Part shown: positions 1-10,406 of the stretch, piece by piece | Position numbering within the stretch: position 1 is the stretch's first letter | Layout of the letters: the number at the start of each line of letters is the position of its first letter | From: Larix kaempferi | Lineage: Eukaryota > Streptophyta > Pinopsida > Pinales > Pinaceae | Assembly: GCA_027924585.1 (NCBI GenBank) | Contig: BSBM01000007.1 | Coordinates: 6,774,001 to 6,838,000 of the forward strand | Direction: 5' to 3' | Length of the DNA: 64,000 bases | Translations under genes and position numbers: made by a program | The notes under the pieces: generated by a model | Database searches by the model: none | The model's input: the letters and a program-made list of their open reading frames with translations, nothing else | Told to the model about the DNA's origin: nothing

Positions 1-556
1 TATACTCCTTCATGGTCATCTCTTTTTGTTGAAAGTTCTGCAACTTCCGAAACAAGGAAATCACATAGTCATTTGGCAAGAACTTCCCTTTCAGCTTGGC
101 GACCATCCTATCCCAAGACTTGATTTTCTCCTTGCCCTTCTTAACTCTGTCAGTCTGCACATTGTTCCACCACAATGAGGCATGACCCTTCAACCTCAGA
201 CATGCAGTCTTCACCCGTTTAGGGTCCTTGATCTGCTTTGTGTCGAAGTATTTCTCCATCTCTTTGAACCAGTCGATCAAGTCTTCTGGGTCCAGACTTC
301 CTGAGAAGGTACGTACATCTATCTTTGTCCGACCTCTCATATCCATCATAAGTTTGATCAGTTTGTCTTCTGGTTCTTCTCCCGCTGCTTCCCGTGCTTC
401 CACTTCTTCGACCTCCTCATTGTTGTGGTCTAACACATCGGGAATACAACCATTCCTTTGGCTTTCTTTGATCGATGCGACTTCATTTGTCAAAGTTTGC
501 AACTTTTCGGAAGCACTTGTTGAACATCTCACGATCAACTGTGACTGCTGCACCAT
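1..556 (-). CDS. gag polyprotein N-terminal part (Retrotrans_gag type), partial
   Basis: An open minus-strand frame runs from ATG at 556 to the window edge with no stop, about 185 residues. The first ~70 residues are acidic and helical-looking (NNEEVEEVEAREAAGEEPEDK). The capsid-like gag core follows, with key strings FSGSLDPEDLIDWFKEMEKY and GHASLWWNN, as in the Retrotrans_gag family of plant chromoviruses. Gag would form the cytoplasmic particle that packages element RNA. The frame is closed by TGA a few codons upstream near 602, so 556 is the first usable ATG. Unlike most coding remains in this window it shows no lesion, so RLG-1 may be fairly young. The frame was read directly from the bases. 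Confidence 0.8.
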   Translation of the reverse strand, partial: MVQQSQLIVRCSTSASEKLQTLTNEVASIKESQRNGCIPDVLDHNNEEVEEVEAREAAGEEPEDKLIKLMMDMRGRTKIDVRTFSGSLDPEDLIDWFKEMEKYFDTKQIKDPKRVKTACLRLKGHASLWWNNVQTDRVKKGKEKIKSWDRMVAKLKGKFLPNDYVISLFRKLQNFQQKEMTMKEY

Positions 557-777
557 GCACTCTTTGTCCAACTCCTTGAACGTTAATGCCTCTGTGAGCC
601 ATTTTCAACCTCGGTTGAAACTCCCACTTTGTCCAATCGTAACTGGACTTCAACAAGTCGTGTAAAATTCTACCCAACCGTGGCTGGAGCTGTAAACACA
701 CTTGCAGGTTCAATACCACTTGACGTTCTTCTACTCACAGAATTTCTCCCGCTCAACTCGACCGGACTCACTTCCGG

Positions 778-789
778 GCTCTGATACCA
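778..789 (-). promoter_or_regulatory. Primer binding site of RLG-1 (tRNA-iMet)
   Basis: The minus strand reads TGGTATCAGAGC, complementary to the 3' end of plant initiator methionine tRNA. It lies two bases inside the LTR edge at 792, where minus-strand cDNA synthesis would be primed. Confidence 0.85.
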
Positions 790-791
790 CT

Positions 792-1735
792 TGACGCAAT
801 GTCTCCTTATGCAATAAGGTTCTTGCTTAACAATTACACACTACACACATGTTCACATAGACAAGATGATAAAACATGCCAGAAGCTGGCTTATATTACT
901 TCTATCGAATCGGTTACAATGCAACTGCAAAGAAATGAAATAACTAATTAATTGTCGGCCTCAGCCATTACAATACAGAAGTAACTGTGTGCTATCTCAG
1001 TCTGTTGACCGTCACCCTCTCCTAGTTCACTACGGAACTCTGAGTTGTGGCTCGATCTTCTCAGCTCTGTAGATGTGTGACTTTCCTATCCAATCTACCA
1101 GACTTCTATTGAGCTCTGCTTGACTCTCTAAAATGCCAAGTCCCTCAACTGATCTTCGCCCCTCGGCCTTCTACTCTATTGCTGCAGTTCCCGAGATTGC
1201 TCCGACCCCCGAGACACACATCCTCTATTCGTCGATCTTCTCAGATCCTGCAGACCTACAACTGTCATCGCCCCAACCATGCTGCACAATCTCTGTTTGT
1301 GTTGACATCTATCACGATCCCAACTACCTTCAATAACTGCCCTTAACTTCCTTAACAACCCCAAACTGTTGCCAAGTACTCTCCTTGACTTCTACGCATC
1401 CTTCTGACAAGCTACAGTAATCCGTCAAGTCGGCCATACTGTTTGTCAGCTTCCTTTCACCACCCAGGGCTTCGCCAGTCTGTCCCTTCCCTCTCGTTTG
1501 GCTCATGCCCAAACTTGTCGGAGTCGTGGTTCGACACATGTTGACCATCGACGCTCCACTCAACCTGTCGTCTGTCGACCCCAACATGTCGAATCTCGAC
1601 TTGCTCTGCATTTGTTGGTTACATGCCCGACTGCTCTTGCTTGACTTATTGACTTAGACAAGCCAATATGTTTTCCGCACCAGTGGTCATTGGCACTCCC
1701 TTCGGTCGGCTTTCCTCATGTCGACTAAATTCGAC
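792..1735 (-). repeat. 5' LTR of RLG-1 (right limit uncertain)
   Basis: It begins TGACG next to the primer site. No ORF in it looks real. A partner LTR is not in the window, so only the inner edge is supported; the outer edge is placed where the RLG-2 LTR begins. Confidence 0.55.
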
Positions 1736-3024
1736 TGATGTGCCTAGGCTCTGATGCTCCTGCATCAGAGGATGATTGAGTATCCTATTAGACTCCCATA
1801 GGATATAGTCACCATATCAGACTTTGATACCACTTAGTCTGGAAAAGGAGTTTTGGGGTAAGTGGTACTAGATGACCCATGGTATTGTCCATGGTACTGG
1901 GCTCAAAAGAATATTAAAGGAGGAGGAATTCATCCATCTTTGGGCATCTTGATTTGAATATTGATTTCTTGTGGTTGTCTCAGGGTTTTGCTAGAGTTTT
2001 CATTGAGGTTTGGAAAAACATCTCCATTTCCCTCTTAGTTCTGATAGTGGGATATCTACCTAGCTAAGTCACTTTGAGCTATTGAGAGGTTGATTTTCAC
2101 TGTGAGAACTGATCCAGTTAGGAGGGACGAATTGCTTGAGAGAATCAATTTTACAAAGGGCGAGTTTATTGGTTGTAGCCATCATCATCTTGGGGCCGAT
2201 TTTATCTAGACAAGCCATCACCAATTGAAGGTCGTTTTCACCTTTTGGAAGAGTGAATACAAGAATGAGGGCCGTCAACATTTGAATGGCCAAACTGATC
2301 TGAAGAAGATCAAATTTCTTATTGAAGGAAGTGGGCCACATTACATTTTCTATAAGAGAGAACGAGCATAGTTGTTGAGGAGAGGGTCGAGCTTCATTGA
2401 GGCTGATCACATAAGGGGGGGATGAATTTGTTGTTGAGTAGACGTGGCTGAAGTCTGGAGATATCTTTGCAATAGTGTCATTGCTCCTTGTGGAGGTCGA
2501 GTCACTAAACCGCAATGATGATTCTGTAGCAATAGAAAGGGACATAGCTTATGATTGGGATGAAGGGTATGACTAAGATTGTAGAGAGGTCGAATTGACA
2601 ACTGGGCGACTCCATGTGTGAGGGCATACCAATTTGTTGAGGCAAGTCATCTTGCTTGTGGAGGAGAGGCCGAATCTGACAGGAACAATGTTCATATGCA
2701 ACAACCACAAAATTAGACACTGACATCATCATCTCCAGGTTTATTTTAGTTTGTGTTTAGATCATAATTGCTGCTATAGCATCCCATAGCTACTATTGTA
2801 TTGAAATTTCATAATAAAGCCAGTGTTCTCTCCCTTTCATGGTGTATGCATGTTAAGTGTTTGGTGAAATGATTATGAGAATTGCATCTTGTTTATTAAA
2901 GTTATAAATCAATGTAAGACAAGTCATTTGTCTAAAAAATTCAATTAACACACACACACACACACACACAAATTAGCAGTAGCAGCAAACAACAAATTAG
3001 TGTCTATCCTACATGGGTACATCA
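1736..3024 (+). repeat. 5' LTR of RLG-2
   Basis: It starts TGATGTGCC and ends near GGTACATCA, just before the primer site. It is about 1.29 kb, roughly half the length of the 3' copy, because the 3' copy carries extra duplicated sequence. It includes a (CA)n microsatellite near its end. Confidence 0.75.
2948..2970 (+). repeat. (AC)n microsatellite
   Basis: About 11 uninterrupted AC units lie inside the 5' LTR. The matching place in the 3' LTR (near 10245) has only about five units, a normal length change. Confidence 0.9.
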
Positions 3025-3027
3025 CAG

Positions 3028-3038
3028 TGGTATTAGAG
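3028..3038 (+). promoter_or_regulatory. Primer binding site of RLG-2, mutated
   Basis: TGGTATTAGAG lies three bases after the 5' LTR. It differs from the tRNA-iMet complement TGGTATCAGAG by one C-to-T change. Confidence 0.75.
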
Positions 3039-3579
3039 TTGGTGGTCTTGCTAGCTTGTGATTGTATGAGTTATTGATGGTGCGGAGTAAGGGTGGAGTT
3101 CCCCTTATAGGATCACATTTTGCAGAATAAGAGAGGGATATGGGGGATTGATAAGACCTTATGAGGATAGAATACCCCAGATGCTGAACGGATTGGTCAA
3201 GGAGCAAAATGAGACTAGAGACGCATTGATCAGTTTCCACCAGTAGAGTCTTGAGGTGTTCAAAATTTTTTGGGACCATAAGAGAATATGGGTGATACAG
3301 GAGATACAAGATCTGGTAGATCACATGGAGGTAGAAAGGAGCATATCGAGGGTAGCAATACCCACATGTCAGCACAAAGTTCTCCACAATCATAGAGTAG
3401 GGGGACACCTAGGCCAACAATGTCGTTATTCCTTGAGGTGCAGTAGTCAAATATACCAGAGAAACAGGATGACATTAGAATAGGAGGACTAGGCAACTAT
3501 ATCATTTTTGTACTAATGTGAAGTTAGGTCTAGGTGTAGGGCAAGGAACAAGGCACCACATCACCAACAAAAATTTGAT

Positions 3580-4404
3580 ATGATACGCAAAGTGGGGAGG
3601 TTGACTATCTCACTTTATGATGGGTTTGCTAAGAGTACAACTAGAGCTTGTGTAAGCAAGTTGGACACTTACTTCCAACTTAACCCAAAGACAGAGGAGG
3701 AAGCAATTAAGTTTTCCATGCTACACTTGGATGTAGAATCTCGTGAGTGGTGGTACCATGGGCTAGTGACATTGGGACATGCTAGCATCACATATTACCT
3801 AGACTTCACCCAGATATTGATGGATCGATTCGATAGGAAGTATCTTGAGATCCACTTCAAGGATTCAACACAGTTGAGGCAGAGAGAAACACCAACAATG
3901 TATATTACAGAGTTCCAAAAGATGGCAGTCATGGTGACCGATATTTCTGAGCGAAGGTTGGTGATGATTTTTACAGAAGGGTTGTCTGAACCGTTGAACG
4001 GTTGGGTGAAGGAATTCAAGCCAAACACATTAAAGGATGCGATTATGAGGACTCAGGACATGGAGGATACTGTGTCTAGGAAGGCACCAGTGAGACCGTT
4101 TATCTCACAAAAGGGCAAGGAGACGAAGCCACTCTAGCAGACATGGATAGGGAAAGACAAGATGGATGAGGCGACTTGGAGAGAGTTATGGAGGAAGAAG
4201 CTCTGCTACAACTGCAAATAATCATGGGAGTTGGGACACATATGCATGGGCAAGGGCAAGGTACACTATATCGAGGTACTTTATGATGATGTGGACAATG
4301 GAGAGGGTGAGGCACTTAGCCCACATGAGGGAGATCAGAGTGGGAAGGAGCCACCATAGATTGAGTCCATATAACCAACAAAAATATAGGATGGTGTCAG
4401 GAAG
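3580..4404 (+). pseudogene. gag remnant of RLG-2
   Basis: The frame from 3580 gives a Retrotrans_gag-like core of about 185 residues (LTISLYDGF, LDVESREWWYHG, TMYITEFQKM). The stop at 4135 is TAG. The same frame continues through further stops into a zinc-knuckle remnant near 4200-4250 (CYNCK, stop, then ELGHICMGKGK) and runs on into the protease at 4405 without changing frame. Gag and pol were therefore probably one ORF, as is usual for chromoviruses. The knuckle no longer fits CX2CX4HX4C. The protein would have been the particle structural protein; this copy cannot make it. Confidence 0.8.
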
Positions 4405-5124
4405 ATGACCATTGACACACTTTCAAGAGTTCCTAGGTACTATACCTTCAGAGTTAGGGGCATCTTGCAGGGGCAGAGAGTTACATTGTTGATTGATGGT
4501 AGGGCTACCCACAACTTCACAAATGCAACATTGGTCTTTAGGAGGTGCATTTTCATAGAGGATTTTGAGGGGTTCGACGTAGTAGTGTTTGATGGGTACA
4601 AAATGACTTGTGCTCAAAGGATCAAGGGGTTGAGTGTGACCATGGGAAACTATACGTTGATCGATGACTTCTATGTTGTGGATTTGGCAGATACCAATAT
4701 GATATTAGGAGTTTAGTGGTTGTTCTCACTCAAGGACTTCAAGATGAATTATCAAATCATGAGGATGGATTTCTTAGACAAAGGAGGCCAACAGGCTGTT
4801 CTTAGAGGCATGTTGACAAGGGTTCCCATGGTTGTGTCCAACATACACATGGAGGCTATTTTCAAACAGGGTGACATAGTGTGGGTTGTAGAGTGTATGA
4901 TCACCACACAAGATGTTTCACAGGGCATTCGACCATATCATGTGGATATACGAGAGGTGCTTGGGAAGCACAGAAGGGTATTTGGGCCACTACCTACATG
5001 GAAACAACTAGAAAAAGGATTTGAGCATGTTATTGAGTTAGAGGAGGGGGGAAATCCCATGATCACCATTCCCTACAGACATTCGAAGAAGATTAAGGAT
5101 GAGATAGAGAAGGCCATGCAATAG
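4405..5124 (+). pseudogene. Aspartic protease and pol linker remnant of RLG-2
   Basis: It is in the same frame as gag. The protease active-site region reads LLIDGRATHNF, where retroviral-type proteases have D-S/T-G-A, so the catalytic motif is rearranged (D-G-R-A). A downstream DTNMILGV matches the conserved end of the protease fold (usually DVILGMDWL) and runs into TAG at 4714. The part from 4720 to 5124 (VFGPLPTW, HVIELEEGGNP) is the usual lead into RT. It ends at CAA-TAG, where the family has a sense codon. Confidence 0.75.
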
Positions 5125-6290
5125 TTACTGGATATTGGGATTCATCCGACCTAGCTCTAGTCCTTTTGCTTCTTCCATGGTGCTGGTGAAGAAGAATGAT
5201 GGCATGATGAGGATGTGCATCGATTATAGGGCTTTGAATAAGAAGACCATAAAAAAATGGTACCCAATACCCATGATTGATGAACTGTTAGATGAGCTAC
5301 ATGGGGCATTATATTTCTCAAAGATTGATCTTCGATCATGATACCATCATATCCGAGTTAGAGAGGAGGACATCCACAAGACGACATTCATATGTCACTA
5401 TGGGCACTATAAGCTTCTAGTCATGCCTTTCAGGTTGACTAATGCACTAGCCACCTTCCAGTCATGTATGAACCATATCTTCAACAAGTAGTTGAGGAAG
5501 TTCATATTGGTATTCTTTGAAGACATGTTGATCTATAATAGGACATGGGAGGAGCACTTGAGTCACATGGAGGAGATTCTTAGCATTATGGAGGCACAAT
5601 CGTTATTTGCTAAGGAGGCAAAGTGCGAGTTTTGATTGACAGAGATTCTCTACTTGGGTCATGTGATCAGTGCTCAGGGGGTATAGGTACACCATGAGAA
5701 GATTTAGGCAATAGTAGATTGGCCCACTTTGAGATCACTTGCTGAGTTATGAGGGTTCCTTGGATTATGGAGCTATTATAGGTGGTTTACGAAAGTTTTT
5801 CACAACTCAGTGCACCATTAACAGATCTTACCAAGAGGAAAGCTTTTAGATGGTTAGAAGATACACATAGATCATTTGACAGGCTGAAGGAGGTGATGAG
5901 CACTTTCCCATTACTAGCATAGCCGGATTTCTCATGACCATTTGTACTAGAGTGTGATGCTTCCAAAGAGGGGATAAGAGCAGTGTTGATGCAGGATCGA
6001 CATCCCATCGCTTTTTAGAGCAGGAAGATGATGGAGTTAGAGAGGCTCTACCCCATCTATGACAATGAGATGTTGGCCATCATGCATGCAATGGCCAAGT
6101 TTCGACAGTATCTAGTTGGAGGACGTTTTGTGGTGAGGATGGACCACAATAGCTTGAGGCACTTTTTGGAACAGAGGGATCTTAGTGAGAGACAACATAA
6201 GTGGGTTAGCAGGGTAAAGGAAAATGATTTTGACATAGAGTATGTCAATGGAAAGATAATGTAGTTGTCGATGCCCTCTCTAGGAGGCTT
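5125..6290 (+). pseudogene. Reverse transcriptase and RNase H remnant of RLG-2
   Basis: A one-base insertion near 5135 shifts the frame before [19 protein letters not shown]. Clear RT blocks follow ([23 protein letters not shown], then TGA where GYHHIRV should follow). The active site reads LVFFEDMLIY instead of the F/Y-x-D-D core, so the first catalytic aspartate has become glutamate. More stops occur in the thumb region. The RNase H part (5940-6265) keeps ECDASKEGI and MMELERLYPIYDNEMLA. RT and RNase H would copy element RNA into DNA inside the particle; this copy is inactive. Confidence 0.82.
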
Positions 6291-6299
6291 GCAATTTTT

Positions 6300-7750
6300 T
6301 CCATGTCAGAGATCTCAGTAGATTGGAGGTCCATTCTCTTGGTGGAATATTACAAGAATACTTTCTCTTGCAAGCTTATGGATGCTATCATTCAGGATGA
6401 TCAAGACAGAGTAGTGGATGACATCATTTACTACAAGGACATGATCTACCTTGTTCCTGAGTTCACTCTCAAGGACAAGATTTTGAGGGAAGTACATGAC
6501 GCACCCTTCGCAGGACACCCGGGGTATCTGAAGACCTATAGGTAGGTGCGAGAGATATTCTCTTGGAAGGGTCTCAAGGAGGACGTACTTCGGTATGTGG
6601 GGAGTGCATGAATTGTCAGTAGAACAAGTTAGAGGGTACTCATCCGGCGGGATTGCTTCGACCATTACCCATTCTAGAGCATAAATGGGAAATCATTTCT
6701 ATGGATTTTATTACAGAATTGCCGAGGGTGCAGGGCAGAGATTGCATATTTGTGGTGGTCGACAGATTAACTAAGTTTGCGCATTTCTTTGCCATTGCTA
6801 CAGATTACAGTGCATCTCAAGTGGCAAATCTATTCTTCATAGACATGTTTAGATTACATGGACTTATGAGGTACATAGTGATCGGGATAACAAGTTTCTC
6901 AACGCATTTTGGCATGAGGTGTTTAGATTGCCAAGGATTGAGTTGACACCTAGTACCAGCTATCACCCTAAGATATACAAACAAATAGAGATAGTCAATA
7001 GGTGGGTTGAGGGATACTTGCAGAACTATGTCAGGGCAACACATGGCTTGGATAAATTGGTTACATTTGGGGGAGCACTGCTACAACACCACTCATCACA
7101 TGTCCATCGAGATGAGTCCATTCAGGGCATTCTATGGGTATGACGCCCTGTCATTCATGGATTTGGATTTGAGAGAGAGTAGGGCCCCAAAGGCCAAGGT
7201 TGGTTACAGGAGAGCCATGACATATTGAGAGCCCTAAAGGAGAACTTATAGGTTTCCCAAAATCAACATAAGATGTATGCAAACAAACATAGGATAGAGC
7301 GCAACTTCGAGGTTGGGGATTTGGTTTTCCTGATATTGCAACCATACAGATAATCCTCACTAAAGAAGAGTGGCACAGTGAAATTGAAGCCTCGCTTCTA
7401 TGGACCATATAGGGTGATCAAAGTCGGCGAGGTGGCCTATGAGCTAGAGTTTCCCAAGGGTAGCAGGATCTACAATGTCTTTCATGTCTCTTGCCTCAAG
7501 AAGGCCTTGGGTCAGACGATCACCACTTCAGTAGAACTCCCTCCATTGGCTGAGGAAAGATAGTTAGTTTTGACAATGGAGAGGATTATTGATGTCAAAG
7601 ATAGGAGACTTAGGAGCAGAGTGGTTCGGGAATACTTGGTCAGATGGAAAGACTTGTTCATAGAGGACGCTACATGACGTTGGGAGGGAGAGAAGATCTT
7701 ACAACATGTTGCATTAGAGTTGCTTGAGGACAAGCAATCTCGAGAAGGGA
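6300..7750 (+). pseudogene. Integrase with GPY/F module and chromodomain-like tail, remnant of RLG-2
   Basis: The zinc-binding region (6490-6650: HDAPFAGHPGYLKTYR, then CMNCQ with a stop before it) is followed by the catalytic core ISMDFITELPR. The second-aspartate region is degraded (IGITSFSTHF where SDRD is usual). A third acidic site is kept in KQIEIVNRWVEGYL. The GPY/F motif [20 protein letters not shown] is at about 7398. A chromodomain-like end follows (ERIIDVKDRRLRSRVVREYL then VRWKDL), which in chromoviruses steers insertion to marked chromatin. The region ends in LLEDKQSREGR at the polypurine tract before the 3' LTR. Confidence 0.8.
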
Positions 7751-7754
7751 GGAC

Positions 7755-10309
7755 TGTGATGTCCACTTCCACTTGATGTTGCCTACGAGGATGACTGAAT
7801 AGCCTATTAGACTCCCATAGGCTATAGTCACCATATCTGAGAGTTACTTTGATGCCACTTTGCCCAAAAAATGAGTTTTGGAGTTACTTTGATGCCACTT
7901 TGCCCAAAAAATGAGTTTTGGAGTAGAATGGTATTAATTAACCCATGGTATTGGGCTCAAAAGAATATTAAAGATTAGTTATTGATTTCTTATGAACGTC
8001 TAGGGTTTTTCCAGAGTTTTTGTTGGGGTTTTGGCGAAACCCCTCTAGTTCTTATGACAATCTAGGGTTTTTCCAGAGTTTTCATTAGGGTTTTGGCAAA
8101 ACCTCTCCATTTAAGGTTTTTCCAGAGTTTTCGTTGGGGTTTTGGCAAAACCTCTCCATTTACCTCTTAGTTTCGATAGTGGGATATCTACCCTAGCTAA
8201 GCCACTATGAACTATTGAGAGGTCAATTAGCACTCCTAGAACCGATCCAGTTAGGAGGGCCGAATTGCTTGAGAGAATCTAATTTCAGGGAGGCCGAGTT
8301 TATTGGCTGTAGCCGTCATCCTCTTGTGGCCGATTTTCTCTTGACAAGCCGTCACCAATTGAAGGTCGTTTTGTGACATTCCACATGGGTAGATCACTAA
8401 GCTTGAACAAGCCTCACAATTTCACACTGTTATTACTGAGAAGAATTAGACAAAGATATGGATCAATTCACTCATAAAACTGAAACACACATGAAAAACT
8501 GTTGTTGATACATTAATCAGATGTAATATGGCATTCAAAAAGTGTTACAATAGAATGAATTCAATACTCATGGAAGGATTCAAATTCACCTCAAGTCTAG
8601 GCTTAGTTTTCATTGGAACCATTTCCCAATAAAGTTCAGTGGCCACTGATGATGAATAATTAGTTAACTGAGATAGAACTGAGCATAACTGAATCATGTG
8701 GACATGAAAATAAGGGAGGAGACTCCAAGGGGGTGAAATACTAACTTGTAGTAGTCAAAATAGGTGCTCCTATACTCAGTAGCAGTGAAACTAGGTGTAA
8801 CACCTAGTTAACTAGGCAATCAAGGGGATAAGGTGCCATAAATCATGGAATTGACTATGCCAACTCCTAAAATCATGCATGAGGGCGAATTTAGACTTCA
8901 GTGATGTAACCAATGCACTCTTAGTGGATAGGAGGGCACTCTTAGTGGATAGGAGGGCTAATGATGGCCAAAAACAAGCTCCAGGGGGCCCAAAGTAAGG
9001 ACTAGGTGCTAGGAGACTCAACTACTATTGCATGGATGCATGGAATGCATGCATGCATGCAAAACATGCGAGACCAAAATAAGATGGTGAGAATATTGGG
9101 CTCAAAAGAAAATTAAAGATGAGTTATTGATTTCTTATGACTCTCTAGGTTTTTCCGAGTTTTTGTTGGGGTTTTGGCAAAACCTCTCTAGTAATTTCTT
9201 ATGACGATAGTTTTCATTAGGTTTCAGCAAACCTCTCCATTTAAGGTTTTTCCATAGTTTTCGTTGGAGTTTGGGCAAAACCTCTCCATTTACCTTTTAG
9301 TTTCGTTGGGGTTTTGGCAAAACCTCTCCATTTACCTCTTAGTTTCGATAGTGGGATATCTACCCTAGCAAAGCCACTTTGAACTATTGAGAGGTCAATT
9401 AGCACTCCTAGAATTGATCCACTTAGGAGGGCCGAATTGCTTGAGAGAATCAGATTTCAGGGAGGCCGAGTTTATTGGCTGTAGCCGTCATCCTCTTGTG
9501 GCCGATTTTCTCTCGACAAGCCGTCACCAATTGAAGGTCGTTTTTACCCTTGGGAAGAGCGAATACAAGAAGGAGGGCCGTCAAAGGGCCAAACCGGTCT
9601 GAAGAAGATCGAATTTCTAGCTGAAGGAAGTGGGCCGCATTACATTTTCTATAAGAGAGACCAAGAGCAGCTGTTGAGGAGAGGGCCAAGCTTCGTTGAG
9701 GCTGATCGCATAAGGGGAGACGAATTTGCTGCTGAGCAGACGTGGCTGAAGTCTGGAGATATCTTTGCATCAGTGGCATCATTCCTTGTGGAGGTCGAGT
9801 CACCAAATCCCCAATGCTGATTCTACAGCAATAGAAAAGGCCGTAGTTTTGGACTGGGATGAAGGGTTTGACTGAGATCGTAGAGAGGCCAAATTGACAG
9901 CTGGGCGATTCCATGTGTGAGGGCATACGGATTTATTGAGGCAGGTCATCTTTCTTGTGGAGGGGTCGAATCTGACAGGAACAGTGTTCGTTTGCAGCAG
10001 CCACAAAATTAGACACTGGCATCATCATCTCCAGGTTTATTTTAGTTTGTGTTTAGAACATAATAGCTGCTATAGTAGCCCATAGCTACTGTTGTATTGC
10101 CATTTCATAATAAAGCCAGTGTTCTCTCCCTTTCATGGTGTATGCGTGTTAAGTGTTTGGTGAAATGATTATGAGAATTGCATATTGTTTATGAAAGTTA
10201 TAAATCAATGTAAGACAAGCTGTTTATCTAAAACATTCAATTAACACACACACACAAAAACCAGCAGTAGCGGCAAACAACAAATTAGTGTCTATCCTTG
10301 GATACATCA
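7755..10309 (+). repeat. 3' LTR of RLG-2, enlarged by internal duplication
   Basis: It begins TGTGATGTCC after the purine run GAAGGGAGGA and ends near GATACATCA. At ~2.55 kb it is twice the 5' copy. Three features account for this. A ~40-bp unit is tandemly doubled at 7840-7920. A motif around GTTTTGGCAAAACCTCTCC recurs several times at 8000-8165 and 9160-9335. The block 7946-8373 recurs at about 9094-9540, separated by ~720 bp of unrelated sequence (8374-9093). The outer limit is ambiguous between 10298 and 10309 because the last bases also match the adjoining gene repeat. Confidence 0.7.
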
Positions 10310-10406
10310 TACAAATTATACAATAGCTGATGTCTTTGAAGATGACGATTCATGGATACATCATACAAATTATACAATAGCTGATGTCTTTGAAAATGGT
10401 GATTCA
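10299..10406 (+). repeat. 54-bp in-frame tandem duplication in the first visible exon
   Basis: Two copies, 10299-10352 and 10353-10406, each encode an 18-residue unit starting W-I-H-H-T-N-Y-T-I-A-D-V-F-E. They differ at a few bases (GATGAC versus AATGGT). The period is a multiple of three and keeps the frame. The first copy begins exactly at the end of the RLG-2 LTR. Confidence 0.85.

Larger units (their letters stand above)
1..1735 (-). mobile_element. RLG-1: 5' end of a Ty3/gypsy retrotransposon, cut by the window edge
   Basis: Reading leftwards on the minus strand, the order is LTR (792-1735), a two-base gap, a tRNA-iMet primer site (778-789), then gag (556 to 1). That is the canonical 5' end of a gypsy element. 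The rest of the element lies outside the window. The right edge is set only by the start of RLG-2 at 1736, so the LTR may be truncated there. This is inferred from order and motifs; no second LTR is visible. Confidence 0.75.
1736..10309 (+). mobile_element. RLG-2: degenerate Ty3/gypsy chromovirus
   Basis: LTRs at 1736-3024 and 7755-10309 share long stretches. Examples are the block around CCTATTAGACTCCCATAGG and the end block around CAGTGTTCTCTCCCTTTCATG. Between them lie a mutated iMet primer site, gag, protease, RT, RNase H, integrase, a GPY/F module and a chromodomain-like tail, all on the plus strand. Many in-frame TAG and TGA codons, one clear frameshift near 5130 and a changed RT active site show it is dead. 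No target duplication could be matched at its ends. Confidence 0.88.

Noticed and set aside
228-665. Plus-strand ORF of 145 codons
   Set aside because: It is the antisense shadow of the RLG-1 gag frame read on the minus strand from 556.
1730-10314. Target site duplication for RLG-2
   Set aside because: TCGAC before 1736 and TACAA after 10309 do not match; shifting the ends by a few bases gives no convincing pair.
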